From: Mytilisepta virgata
Lineage: Eukaryota; Mollusca; Bivalvia; Mytilida; Mytilidae
Length of the DNA stretch: 64,000 bases
Assembly (NCBI GenBank): GCA_028015205.1
Contig: CM051511.1
Span: 6,448,001 to 6,512,000 of the forward strand
Reading direction: 5' to 3'
The notes below the pieces were generated by a model that had not been told where the DNA came from, ran no database searches, and saw only the letters and a program-made list of their open reading frames with translations. This document shows, piece after piece, positions 23,601-38,600 of the stretch (within the stretch, counting starts at the first letter, position 1; each line of letters begins with the position of its first letter). Both the position numbers and the translations under genes were made by a program.

Positions 23601-26600
23601 TTGGACCCTTTTCTAAATGTTGTCTAATGCCTTTCAAATCTGTAAGCCTGGTATGTGTCCTCTGAAGACTTGAGAGGTGGCATTATTTGATGTCTAGGGG
23701 ATATTCTACGAATATGCAGTCAATAGGTGTTTTATTTTACCGAAAGACAATTTACCGGTCAATAATTTTCTGTACGATGGACCGGTAATTATTGAAAATA
23801 GTTTTAGATTTGGCTTCCTATTTAAATTTGGCTTCCTATTTCGGTATTTTTGGTTATGAGTACTTCTTGTTTAAAATAAGTTTGGTTTTTGGTATTCCAA
23901 ATGTCTCGGTTTTAATGCTGCTGATAAGAGGTAACTCCTTGAAATGCGTCGTATACAGCATGGTATAAATTTATTATAAGAACTATTAATATCTTTGGAT
24001 TGTTATTTTGAAACTCCTGGGACGATGCCTCTGCATGGTGGACCCTAGGTCCTCGAGGGTATTCGCCAACCCAGTCGTCAGACTTGTCTGACATGATTGT
24101 TCATTGATTTGTTACAGAAATTACCAGCATTTAGCAAAATTAAAAAATAATAGAAATATTAAGGGTTCATTCCTTGTATTGCACATGGTAGATCTCTTTA
24201 GCTGAAATATGGCTTCCTATTTCGGTATTTTTGGTTATGAGTACTTCTTGTTTAAAATAAGTTTGGTTTTTTGTCTTCCAAATGTTTCGGTTTTAATGCT
24301 GCTGATGAGAGGTAACTCCTTGACATGCGTCGTATACAGCATGGTATAAATTTATTATATGAACTATTAATATCTTTGGATTGTTATTTTTAAACTCCTG
24401 GGACGATGCCTCTGCATGGTGGACCCTAGGTCCTCGAGGGTATTCGCCAACCCAGTCGTCAGACTTGTCTGACATGATTATTCATTGATTTGTTACAGAA
24501 ATTACCAGTATTTAGCAAAATTCAAAAATAACAGAAATACTAAGGGTTCATTTCTTGTATTGCACATGGTAGATCCCCTTAGCTGAAATTTGGCTTCCTA
24601 TTTCGGTATTTTTGGTTATGAGTACTTCTTGTTTAAAATAAGTTTGGTTTTTGGTCTTCCAAATGTTTCGGTTTTAATGCGGCTGATGAGAGGTAACTCT
24701 TTGAAATGCGACGTATGCAGCATAGTATAAATTTATTATATGTAATATTAGTATCTTTGGGTTGTTATTTAGATTTAGAAATAATTGTTTTATTACATGA
24801 ATTGGAAAACTGTACTTTCATTTTCTATTTTAAGAAAAAAATCGGTTACTATTGAATTACGCTTGACCTATTACATTGAATCGGAAAACTGGACGTTCAC
24901 TCTCTATTTTAAGAACAAATCGGTCGAATCTATTTTAATCCCATAACCGTGCAAGCGGAATTCTTGCCCTAAATTTAGATGCTTCTCAGTTACTATCACG
25001 AGTATTCAACACTTTTTAGACATGTTTCATCCTATCAAAAAAATTAAAAAATTATTCATGTAATAATAGGTCTTATACGTAGTAATACTCAATAATATTT
25101 ACACATGAATGTTTATTAACATAATGAAAAATTGTAATTATTTTTCATTCAACATAACCACCTACTTATTCTATTCTCTGTAGGGCTGTAATAAGCATTA
25201 ACTGTTGATGGTGTTGATTCCCAGCTACAAAAGATATAAACTACTAATATGCAAACTTGTAGGTAAAGGAAGAGCCTGATTGTATTAACCTTTATTGTTT
25301 ATTTATTTTTCTTCTGCCATGTTTTTATCGTTCATGTGCTCTCAAATGTTTACCATATCTATGAACTTTTCAACGGATCCTTCAGCATAATTCGTCGATA
25401 TTGTTTTGCCGACGTACTTTTAATTTACTCTCTACAGACTAAAAAATAAATGTATTTGGAAATGATGTCACTCTCAAAGCAATATGTATTTACATTTTAC
25501 ACATTTTTTTATTGAAAAATAATTACAGACAGCTTGAAAAAGTTTGTAAATCCAGATCTTTTAGTGATACAAACAAATACGGGTTTAAATAAATTAGAAT
25601 ACCAATAATGACCTGCACAAATTTGGTGTTGTAAAGAAATCACTTTTTACAATCACAACATAAATTTTATGGCTTGTCTCCTCCTTAATTGTCCCATTAC
25701 ATGGTTTTAAATAACAAATTGTTAATTCCGACCACCTGTCCGAGTTTCGAGAAATACTTTTACTTAATACAAGATACACGTGCATCTAAAGAGTTCTAAA
25801 CACATCGGGGCACATTCGAAATGGTAGTTATGAAAAGCAGCGTAAAGATACAAAATAAAATTAGATGCTCACTGGAACCTGAATCGCTTGCCTGGATTTA
25901 ATTGAAATTTAAGGTAAAATTTGGTGTCAACGGACGCAATTATAAAAAAGTAACACCTGCGGTCAATGTTAAGTTCAGTTGCAGTGTGCCATCCTAGAGT
26001 TCTAATTACTATAATAGTAACATTCCTGGATATTCCCTTGCAATATTATGATCATTCATGAAAATTGTCAACCCAATCTCACAAGTCTATTCACAGAAGA
26101 TGATCTAGGAATTTTAACCAATCAGAAAATGGCATTTTGGGAGCTGGCAACCATTTTTGCTATCAACTCGGCCAAATTATTTAGTTCTTCTAGAAAGTTT
26201 GGTATCAATATGTCCGAATTGTTTTGCGGAAGAGGAATTTTAAATGCCTTTCCCACGAAGCTCATGTTAACTAAGGCAGGCAGTTGTGCCCATCTTTTCA
26301 ATTATCACCAAGGTAACACATTCGTGGAATCTATCTTGAAATGACCATTCGTGACAATTGTAAAATCAATTATACAAGTAGTTTCTGTACAGAAGAAGTT
26401 AGAAATTTAACCCATCAGTGAACCCCCTTTTTGGCTTGCAGCCATGTTTGATAGCAGAATGGTGCCAAAGTTACAAACACTATTCGTCTCCTTGTAAGTA
26501 TCACCATTCTTTTATATTATTCGTCAGAAGAAGAATTTTAAATACATTTACCATAGTCTAATGTGTGACATTAGTGGCAATCATGGGTTTCAGATCGGCA

Positions 26601-29600
26601 TCAAAGTAACACAAGTTGGGTTCCAAATCTATATTCAAGTGCTTTCAAAGAAGATCGTCGAAATTTAATCAATGTGATAAGCCCTTTTTTGGCCTGGCAG
26701 CCATGATTGTCGTAGAATGACACTACACGTATACAGTATATTGTTAAAATAATTATTCTTGTCATCATAGGTATTAATCAACCAATATAGGTACCAATCA
26801 GTTGAACTATTCTTCAGAACAGGAATTTTTAACAAATTTTCCCATAGGGTCCAATGTTATTCGTTCCGTTGCAGGCGGCCGTCTTGGATTTTCGGTCGGC
26901 ACCAAAATTCTTGTGAAGGACCTTTATAGTATTTGTAAAGTTTGAATTGAATGGGCTAACTGTTTCTTGAAAAAGGATGTTTCAAAGTTCAGCCCATCAG
27001 AATTTAGAAAAGACTATTTTGGTCACGTTTGTTGACCAATTGACCTCAAAGTAACAGAAGCAGGAAAGGAACTTATAACAAACGCCTTTCTGTCAATTCC
27101 GTTAAACTTTTTTCTGTAGTTCTCAAGAAGAAGATCGAAATGAGAATTTAATGGACAAACGATTACAATAGTGTTTCCCTTTCGCCAGACCGCCTCGGTG
27201 GTCTCGTGGTAGCGTGCTCGCCCCGAGTGCGGAAGGTCGCGGGTTCGATCCCCGGCCGGGTCAAACCAAAGACATTAAAATTGGTATTTGCTGCTTCTCC
27301 GCCAAACACGCGGCATACAGGAGTAAGAGCAAAGACTGGTCGGCTCGGAGTCAGTATAATGTGTCCGAGTGAGGTGATATGTTTTCCTGCGGACAGTTAC
27401 CTCGTGAGCTAGCACATTAAAAATCCGACTTAGCCTGTCGGTCTAGTACAAAGCAGGGATCATATTCATTATCATAGCAACATGTTTTCGTCCTGATATG
27501 CACCTGGTTGCCACTGGACGTTAAACAATAATTCATCCATCCCTTTCGCCAGGTGAGCTAAAATGGAAGATAAAAACGTAATGAATTCATATAATAAGTG
27601 TTTATTTTCTATAATCCATTAAAGAAACATATTTGTATATTTACCTAAGTCTATAAATATCATATCTCAGTTTTAAAAGATTTTCCTTTACTGAAGTGTG
27701 GAGTAAATGAAGAACATTTTCAAAATACAAATCCGGATCGACACTAACCTAAAAAAGAAATAAAAAGTGCACGGGCTTGTCAGTATTTAAAAAAAGATAT
27801 GCATCTTTTGCATGATAAAAACTGGTATCTAAATAAAGGCCAATATCCTGGTCACAGATACAATACCAAATGTGATCAGAAATCGGATTCGATACCTAAG
27901 AAAATCAAGGTTAAATATTTGATAAGATACAGCATACGTTCCCATAGATCTTTTCGTTTTTGGGATTTGAATAAATGAAATAATTCTCCAAAGGAAGGTC
28001 TAACAAAACAACCATTCGGACGTACATTTAACTATGAATGTAACAAAAGGTCCATATATAGTTGTGCATATTTTTCGGATAAACGGAGACTTTCAGCTGT
28101 TTTCTTTTGTTTGTTTTGCGCTAAAATTGTGTAATATTCTAATTTTGATATGCAGAAGTATTATTATTACATTAAATTTGAAGAGGTCTTAAACATTTCT
28201 TATATGTCTTTGTATAAATTATTGTTCCAGTACAGAACATTCAAAATTAATCTATAATATAATTTACGTTGCCATAACGTCTATTCAGTTTATCATCATC
28301 CAAAATGTCTTCATCATAGCCTATTTTTTCCTCCATTGCTTCAATCTAAAATTCAAAGAAACATTTAATTGACAAGATCTTCTTGAATCCGACTAACCTA
28401 AGCATAAACTAAACAGGAACGAAAAACAATCTAGAGGGGGGGGGGGGGGGGGGGGGGGGTGGATGCGATAGCTTTTCTACAATTGAAACTACATTTTAAT
28501 AACATAAAGAAACCTTAATTTTTGGTAGAAATGAATTATTTAATCTTGTCTTGAAAGGTAACAGAAATATTGGCCACGTCTCATTGATACATGTATACAA
28601 TATGTTTATTCTAAAGTCGCCAGCGACTTGCTTCTCAGCCTCAAGTTCAAATGATCTATGTCTAGCTAAATTAGTCTTACAAAGATTGGATGTTTTATTA
28701 GTAAATTTAATTGCTATTAACGAGATAAATGGAAAATCTTCCCCTTTTAGAATTATAGATCAAGATATGATTGGTAAGTGTGGCAAAGAACAATAAATTG
28801 TAACCATTTTTGTTGCAAATACAAACAAATCATGAAATTAAAAAAAAAACCCTAAACAAAATCAATGACAATTCCTGCTATTTAAATTATGTACCGTCCA
28901 ACTAAATTTTTCAGTTCTAGCAAGTGGTCAATTTGTTGGTAATCATACGGTCTATTATAGTATGTTGATACACCAGAGTGTCAGGATACATAAGGGTACC
29001 CATACAACCGGTTTAACCACACCAGTGGTCAGATTATATTGACTCTTGTGCTTATATTTATGTTTGTGCTCTTTTATGTTATTTTTTGTCCTGGGTTCTG
29101 TCAGTTGGGTGGCGTTGATTGATTGGTATGTGAGTGATGATCCCTTGTTGTTATTAATACAAATTGAGAAACAGCAAAACTTTGAGTACCTTTTCTTGTG
29201 CTACAGCATTAGTTTCGTCATCCATCCAATCAATTTTATGCAAGATTTCATTAAAGGATTCCTTAATGTACTTTATCATAGTTGACATCTATAATAACAA
29301 ATATATATACAATACAACATGTAAATTTGTTACAGTACATGTGTGTTACAAAAATCACGAATAGTACGGCGGGAAGTTTTACATGCTGTTAACCAAGAAT
29401 ACTATTTTTCAAACAGATCGAAGGTTGCTTCATCTCTGTCAATTTGAAATAAAAAAAAGATAAACAACGTTATCCGCCCAGTTTTTAACTGAAGCATACA
29501 ATGTGGCTGTTTTGAATTAGCCGATGTTCACATTTCATCTAGTATGATTTGGAGTTATAAAACTTGTAATATTTTAGTATCAAATATTATATAGTTTACT

Positions 29601-32600
29601 GAATTAAAGACCTACTTTAGATATTGTAGTAACTTAAAAAAATCAACAAAATCTTCGTCTGATTCATGACTAATATATTGTTTTCAAAAGGAAATGAACG
29701 AGGAAGCAAATATGCAAGACAAAAATAAGAGTGAAAGCTTAAATTATTATCCCATATCCTTGTCAAATTTCATATCAACGATCTTGAACGATCTTTTCTG
29801 ACTACAAGACAACATTTCTTGATTTGATCTTGTTACCTATATTTTTCTTGAAAATCTGGTATTGAAGACAAAATAAGTATAAACAAGATCAGCACAGATA
29901 TAAAATGTTTTGCTATAAGATCTTTACAATATATACATGCATTTTTTGTTGAATAAATAACATTTCCCTCCCTTCCATATTCTGGTATAAAAAGGTTCTC
30001 CAAAAGATAAATTGCCACCTATCTTTACATATACATGTTTGTGTACATGTACATCATACTGTTACGTTTTAACTACATCTTTAAGTTTTCATCGTCACAA
30101 CAAGCATGTATTGATGTATCTCTTTACACTCCACACAGCGATTAAGATTATATAAAACTGTTTTATAATCACTGTCGCCAGCACTTGGGATTACTTCTTG
30201 TTTTCAGTTTGATTTCTTGGGAGCTATATATGTGAAAGACGTTTCGAGTTTTTTTTTATGTATTTTTTTTTATGACGACACATATTCATTGATAACATCC
30301 GCAATTTGGCAACGCCCTGGCTATGATCTGAGACTGAATTCAATATTTCTCTACAGCTAAGAACTTCATGGTAATTTGGAAATGATAATACTGATTTTTT
30401 TAAACACAAACTATTGAAAATTTAAATTGCTTGAAATTATTTTCAAGAATCTTGATGTACTACGCGATGGAAGAGAGCTGGTGGATGTGACGAATTGCAG
30501 CGAACATGTAGGTGTATCGTCGGAGCGGAAGTGAACCGCTGTGTTGAGTTTGGCAATTCTAAAAAGAAATAGCATTTCTATGAACGATTTCCGTTAAGAT
30601 GTTAATGAAAAAAAAAAAATAGATTCGTGGTAGAAATACAAAAAAAAAATCCTTTCATGACTGTGACATGAATCTTTTAATGTACTTACTCCTGTTTTTG
30701 CATCTGGTGAAAAATTATCTGCAACAAATAATCTACCCAAAGTCAATCCCATGTAAGATATCAAAAATGATGAACACTTCTTCCATCTTGGTGGATGCAC
30801 CTTTTCGCCATATAAAATCTAAAATTAACAAGATAAGAAGATTCTTGATATCGATCATATTAATTTAAGTTTTTTCACGAGTTGTATATTTTTGGTATTC
30901 AAATTTCAAATTTCAGAAGATTCAGTGATACATTTGTAAAATACAAGGGACTCTGTTTTATGTTACTACGCGTCGCTGATTACATAAGTAAAGTCGTTCA
31001 CTTTTGTTACATGTACGTCACTTCCAAGTGTGAAATGTGACTTTTCTATCCACTGTATGAAATGTAAGATTATCTTTCACTCGGAAAACCCGGAATTTCT
31101 CTCAAATATAATGACGTTTTCTCTGATCTGTGACAGACATGACGGATGATAACTTTCATGAAAGCAATACATATATTTTAGATAAATAACCTTTAGATAA
31201 TCACACACAATTTTGACGTTGTAGAATTTTTTACTTAACCCAACAGAAAACGTCATGAGGATAATTCAACAAAAAGAAGTTTGGTTATAAAATACACAGT
31301 GTCCTTTCTTCCATATAATTTGTCATTAAGCTTACTTTTGATATCTCCATTAACAGGTCTATAAAACGCTGGGGTAAGTTCTTCACTCTATTTCTAAGAA
31401 ATCGTAATACAACATGATTTGCGACAGTTCTAAAAAAGAAAAGATATCATTAGAAAGTCTGTTTAAAAATGGAAAATATGTAATGGGTGAATTAATTACA
31501 TAAGAAACTACAATAAAAAACGTTAGCGTTGAGATTAAGTTCTAATATGTAGTAACTGCCTTTAGTTTCAAATGCATTCCTTAAATATTCTATGTTTTAA
31601 CATTGCAAGCAATCATTTAGCCTAAGAAAGATCCGATACAGAACTTTATATAAGTATATTTTCTTCAGTTAAATTGGTTTCGATGGTGACGATAGTTGTT
31701 CATGGATTTGTCAATTTCACACCGTGTGAAATATAAAAAAAACCAATATAACCAAATTTTGTTTTGAACAAGAAAAAAGAGTTACTGTTGAAAAAGATTG
31801 GAAACCAAGCAGCATGCCTTGCTCTTACAATTTACATATGTTTTTCTCCTTACACTTTTGGCCATTTTGGCATCATGTTCTTAATGACCACTCAATTTCT
31901 ATAGGAGCCATCTGATTTTTTTTTTCAATAACAGATACAATGCAAATAAACTTTAATTTCAGTGGCCAAGGTTGACTTTGAAAGATTTTATACATGTATG
32001 GAAGTTAAATCTACAACAACGAATACATGTACCCCAAATAAATAGGGAACAATCAAATGAATTAACTCTGAAAGAGAAACTTACCAGTTTTGTTTAATCA
32101 CAACAGGTATTTTTATTACGAACCCTTACTAACCTTGGAGAAAATTTGTCTAAAACGCCTATAAATTTTGAGGTATAATTCATATCTTGGACAATGACGA
32201 TATCATCATTTTTCAAATCTAATTCTACGTCTGTCATTGAAAATACCTCTCTGAGGAACCCTTCAAGACTGAAACTGTGCTGAAATAAAGATTAAGTTGA
32301 TTAACCATTTTAAATTATTTTAAGTTATAGTCTTTGAAAGAATCATACAATTTTAAAGTTACATTTTTATTTTTGTCATTCAGCTGTTTGATTGACCTAC
32401 ATTTGTATACACAAATTATAGATTTACACCATACTTCATCAGAAGAGGAAATAGTTGACTTAATCTGTATCAAAAAATACCGAAATAAATACTAATGAGT
32501 TATCGCCCATTGTATGAAATGCGTTATATTGAATTTACAAATCCGTTCAACATGGGTTCTATAAAGTGACGATTTCCATTTACTACTGCTAAATTAGCTG

Positions 32601-35600
32601 TTTCTATCTTAATTCTGTTATATGTCAAATTTTTCAACGAATATAGTTTTGACATTATATGGATAAATTTGAACATTTATAACGTACCTTTAAAGAAATC
32701 CCAAATTTTTTATCAAGTTCTCCTAACCGAAATTGATTGTATTTTTTCTCATTATCTCTTCTTTCTTCCCTTGGAGTTAATATCTAGAAAAACGTTTTAG
32801 GAATAAGAAAATCACACACATTCAAGCCTCAACCTACTGTCAGTTTAAGTATTCTAGATAGGATGCTGACTTTCAATCGTCAGTAGTCTTTCAACATCAC
32901 CCTAGATTCTTTGACGATAATGACCAAATCGCAAATGTTTTTAGATAAAGCGTCATGCAAGTCTACGAAAGTATCATTCTCTCAATCATAACTGTTTGTT
33001 AACATTACAACCTTTAGCTATAGGCCATTAATTTATCAGGAGTCATTTTTTGCATTTGATGTCTTAATACTTACAAGGAATTTATTATTGTTTGTCAACA
33101 AGTACTAGTATTTCGCTGCTCACCTAGGATATTTTATATTTATTTATTGTTGAACATATTTAACCATACCATGAATTTAATTATTCCTGTTCTGATACAG
33201 GACACTGTACTGATTTACAGTGCTAATCTCTTGTCTGCATATTGTGGAATGATACGGAAAACTACAATTGTTTGGGAATGGGAGTTACTTTTTTTTATTT
33301 TTGACATTATGGTTTCTGGGCCATTTTATAATTTTCTTGTTTTGAGATTGTTGACCCTTGTTGAATGCTACATGACGCCCTAGATCAATTTTCAATGTGT
33401 TCTGTGGTAAGAGATGCTACCCTGTTGACGCTTAGCACAAATCTTTTCATTTTCTTTTACAATTTCAGTTCATACCTTTGCCAACTCAATTTCAAAGTTA
33501 ACGATATCACCAACGTCTTCTTTTAAGTTACCAATATTTGCACCGATCATTGTTGCAAATGTCTTTATAATCTGTTCAAGTGCCATCACTATTTCATTGT
33601 CTCGGCCTTTGAGATAATAATCCCTACTTGGCAGCAACAAAGAGCCCTGATCTATCTGTCAATAAGGAAAAAAACGATAATAAGTCAGCAATGATCATGT
33701 CTTGATTCTACAACAACAGAGAATATTAAGATCCCATCATTGCAAGAGTCGGACGTTATTCCTTATCATGATTTGAAAAAATACAAAACAAGCCCATAGA
33801 TTTGTCAGCCATATCACGATGTTATAGCAATATTGACCATGGTACAAATTTGTGTTACAGTACTAATAAAATTATACAATGACTCTAAATGTAATATAGT
33901 TTATAAAAGTGATATTTTATTTATTCATGCAGATTAAATGTTAACTGAAGCTCCTGTTAACTTATATTTGACGATAAAATAGTTAAACCTGACAGTTGAA
34001 AATGAAATATAAAACTAAGTATATTCTGCATTAGGTCTCTAAAAAAGACCGTATAGATGATTTGAATCATAAATTTTTAAATAAGCTTGCACTGTAGTAA
34101 CGTATATTTTGCCTTAAACGTCCTTTCTGCACTTCTCACAAAATGGTAGGAACAAAATCAAGATAAGAAGAAAATTTCATGACACGTGGCATACACTCAT
34201 TCCAGACCGGTCAAAAACATTTATCATCAGCTAAAGTTTTATAATGTTTTTCATATAAACTTCTTAACCAGTTTTAAATGATGACAAGGCGATAGAGTTT
34301 TTTGGTCTTGTTATTCTTGTTCTGTCTAAAACTCATAAATTGTAAAACTGAATACAAGCAGGACTATGCAAGACAAAATTGGCTACTTAATTTCAAAATC
34401 TGCAAACTAGTTATGCACATCTTTTTGTACTTGTTTTTATTACGATAAAAATGGTTGTTTTTGTAAATTATTACATTAACGTGTACTGTAAAAGCGTATA
34501 TAAACTTACATATATAACATTTCTGTTTGTTTGCTTATAATCTTGATATACGAACAAATTAAACAGTGGACTGTTGTAATAAAACATTAATTTTTTCAAT
34601 AATTTGTTAAGGTTATATTTATCCTCGGACCATCCTCCGTCGGTGGAATTTTTAACCATCGGCCAACCACCAAGCTCTTTTAGTACAGGGATCAAAACAG
34701 CAATGTCTCTTTTTTCAATCAACTCTAAAAAGACATCAAATGTGACGTTAAACAGAATAATACACTTGTAAATCATTGTGCATGCTCTAAATAAATGCCA
34801 ATGAAAGCTGGTTACTCTAGGCGTTGATGCATAGCAAATCCTGTGTTAACTTGTGTCATTTAAAAGTTTTACTTTTACTCAGACTTCTATGATGCAATGG
34901 ATGTTTTATTAGTTAAATGCATTCTCTTGACTGAAGTGGTAACTGCTCTCATAGAGATTGTGTGTTATATAATATAGATAAAATTAAAATTTATGATCAA
35001 AGATCATGAAGTCTCCCAAACGAAAAAAAATTGAGCAGGGGTTCCACTAGACCCGGCTAACCCATTACACCAAATTTCATTGAAATTGAACAAGGTTGAA
35101 ATAATTTCATTAAAATGGAACAAGGTTGAAATTTTGGTGGGAAAATGGCGGCCATTTTGATAAGGGCTGCCCATTAAACATTTTCTTTAACTCCAGTCGA
35201 CTCGGGATATCATGTTTACCCTTTATACCAAATTGCATTGAAATTGAAGAATGTTGAAATTTTGGCGGGAAAATGTCGGCCATTTTCAAAATGGCTGCCC
35301 GTAGAACATTTGCGTTATCGCCATTTAACTCCAGATATCATGTTTAATGAATAAACCTAAAATCGTTGAAATCCAAGCAAGTTCACTTTTTTGGCGGGAA
35401 AATGGCGGCCATTTTGAAAATGGCTGCCCGTAAAACATTTTCTTTAACGCCATTCCACTCGGGATATCATGTTCACCCTTTGTGCCAAAGTGCATTGAAA
35501 TTGAAGAATGTTAAAAATTTGGTGGGAAAATGGTGGCCATTTTGAAAATGGCTGCAGGTAGAACATTTGCGTTATCGCCATTCAACTCGGGATATCATGT

Positions 35601-38600
35601 TTACTACATTAACTAAAAATCGTTGAAGTCCAAGCAAGTTAACTTTTTTCCACTATTGGCGGCCATTTTCTGGCGGGAAAATGGTGGCCATTTTGAAAAT
35701 GGCTGCCGGTAGAACATTTGCGTTATCGCCATTCAACTCGGGATATCATGTTTACTATATAAACCAAAAATCGTTGAAATCCAAGCAAGTTCACTTTTTT
35801 CAACTATTGGCGGCCATTTTCAAATGGCCGACATACAGTTTCCGTTTTTCTTTAATAAAAAGTTTCCACTCGTGCTACTGAACATTTATACTAAGTTTGG
35901 TGAAATTCTGCCGGGCAGTTTTTGAGAAAATTGAGGTCGAAGGTTTTCGGTTTTTGGCGACCATCTTGAAAATGGCGGCCATTTTGAAAATTTTAAAACA
36001 TTCTTGCACAACTAGGCATTGGGGTCTATCACCCCATTAATTTCATTTCATTCCGTTGAGTCGTCTTCGAGATCTGCGTCGTTCACTTTTTCCCACTATT
36101 GGCGGCCATTTTGAAAATGGCCGACATATCATTTCCGTTTTTCTTTAATAAAAAGTTTCCACTCGTGCTACTGAACATTTATACTAAGTTTGGTGAAATT
36201 CTGCCGGGCAGTTTTTGAGAAAATTGAGGACGAAGGTGTTAGGTTTTTGGCGACCATCTTGAAAATGGCGGCCATTTTGAAAATTTTTAAACATTCTAGC
36301 ACAACTAGGCATTGGGGTCATATCATTCCGTTGAGTCGTGTTCGAGATCTGCGTCGGACAAGTTGAAATGGAAAGCGGAAGAAAAAAAAGACGAAAAATA
36401 ACAATAAGAAACGGAGTAAAAACAATAAGTCTCCAAACTTCGTTTGGGAGACTTAATAAGAAACGGAGTAAAAGCAATAAGTCTCCAAACTTCGTTTGGG
36501 AGACTTAATAAGAAACGGAGTAAAACCAATAAGTCTCCAAACTCCGTTTGGGAGACTTAATAAATAAAATGAAATATCATAAATAAAATCAGTAATGCAG
36601 AGGTAAGTCTAGGTGTGTTGTTAAAGAAACTCAGAATACCATAATATATTTATATAATATTAAATAAATTGTTTACTATTCCTGCAACTGTGATACATAT
36701 ATGAGTATGTATTTCTCTCAATAACAGCCCTACAGACGTATACTTTGCTACTATAATAATTAAAGGTGATACGTTACTAAATATTATCAAAAGATTAAAA
36801 AAACATTTTTGTATAGGCAAGAACCTCATTGTGACATCATTTTTGTCCAAAAAAGTAACAAATTTTTATGATTATCTACTGAATGACATCATGCTGACAA
36901 TTCACATGTCAACCCCACAAAAACACATATAAAATACAATATATACTTATGTAAACTAAGGAGCCTGTTTTAATCACCTGGAATTTATCCCAAAGAATAA
37001 AATGTTTGGTTTCAATTAGTTTCAGACAAGAGGAGCTTTAAGTGAATTTCCCAAAGGGTCCCGTGTTTAATTAAGTTTGGATGTGGCAGCCACCTTAGTT
37101 AGGTGTTTGAGTAATCCTATGCAAGTTAGGATTAAAGATTTTTTTTCCAGAGGGTCTAATGATAAATTCAGTTTGACTGTGGTGGCCATCTTGGATGGTC
37201 ATCCGTATCATCGTACGGACTTTTGAAAGACGACCACCTTAGTACCACTGCTGACATGTTTGATTCAGAATGCCTGCCTAGTTTCAGAAATGAAATCTTT
37301 TATGTGTATCTTCCCATCAGGTCCTAGGTTAAAACAAAGTTTAGATGTAGCAGCCATCTTGGATGGCTGACTTGTTCATCGGATACAATTCTGAACTACA
37401 GGCTCTTAAGAGCCTGTATCGCTAACCCCGAAATCATTTGCAGACTTAAGGCAGAATACATTTTTCACATGGCCGGTATTCTGGAACATTGCATTCAAGT
37501 TCCAATTGGCTCACTGGTTTTGAAAAATTGTTCATTGGTTTCAAACAAGATCATTCAGTGAATTTTCCCTTAATGTATTAAGTAAAACTATGTTTGGAAC
37601 CGGTGACCATCATGGATGGTGGACGGGGTCATCGGACCACTTACGACCATTGTTGTCAAATTTTGTTCCAATTGTCTTTGTGGTTTCAAACATGAAGATC
37701 TTTAAATAAATCTCCCATAAGGTAATATGTTAAACTATGTTCTGCTCTGGTGGCCATCTTGGATGGCCGGAAAGGGGGGGGGGGGTCAGGTAAGTTTGAA
37801 AGAGGACCACTTAAGGACCATTGTTGCCAAGTTTTGTTCCAATTGACTATGTGGTTTCAGACAGGAAGATCTTTCCCATAGGGCCCTATATTAAACCTTG
37901 TCCGGCTCTCGAAATGGGAATACCTAACAATCTACAACGAGTTACCGAACAACACATTAATTCACGAACGCGCGTAACGCATGAGTGAATTTTTTGTGTT
38001 TTCCGGTCACGAGTTGCAGATTTTTGGTATTCGCATTTCAAGATTAGTTATTCTGTTTATTACATTGTAAAATTTATTAATCAGAATAACAAGAAAATAC
38101 AAAGGATACTGTTTTTATATGACTACGCAACGTCGTTGGCGACGACTATTGTTACGTCACTTCCTAAAGTGAAATATTACATTCGATTTCACTGGGTGAA
38201 TTATCGGATCTAAAAACTCGGCTCCCGGTATTTCACCACACTCAATGTAATAAAATGCAGATATTTGTTTTTAAATCCATTTTATTTTTAATGCTAGAAT
38301 TTTGCTGATAAATATAAAAGACTGAAAACAATTTACTTTATCTTTTATAAAAAGAACTAAGATTCAGCATCAATACATACATATATATAATTTTTAATGC
38401 CATAACCGCCACATATGCCCGTATGCATACATGCTTGAAAATCTTATTTGATCAACTACGGCCATTGCTACCTTGACAGATTTGTTTTGATAACAATTAA
38501 TTAAGCTTATACATATTCCTTGAATGCCAACAAAATTTTAACTGTATTTCATTATAAGATCAAAGGATGTAAGCATTCCAGGAACAAACAGTTGCCAACA

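Noticed and set aside
23912..24475. Two 60-codon frames as independent genes
   Set aside because: They are the same frame in consecutive 381 bp repeat units; kept as a repeat finding, not as genes.
34471..34776. 101-codon frame as a stand-alone protein starting MIYKCIIL
   Set aside because: Its conserved part is M13 exon 5 (34510-34724); the first residues are translated intron before the TTTTTAG acceptor.
36184..36529. Frames with repeated [14 protein letters not shown]
   Set aside because: They translate the 52 bp palindromic units at the end of a repeat element.
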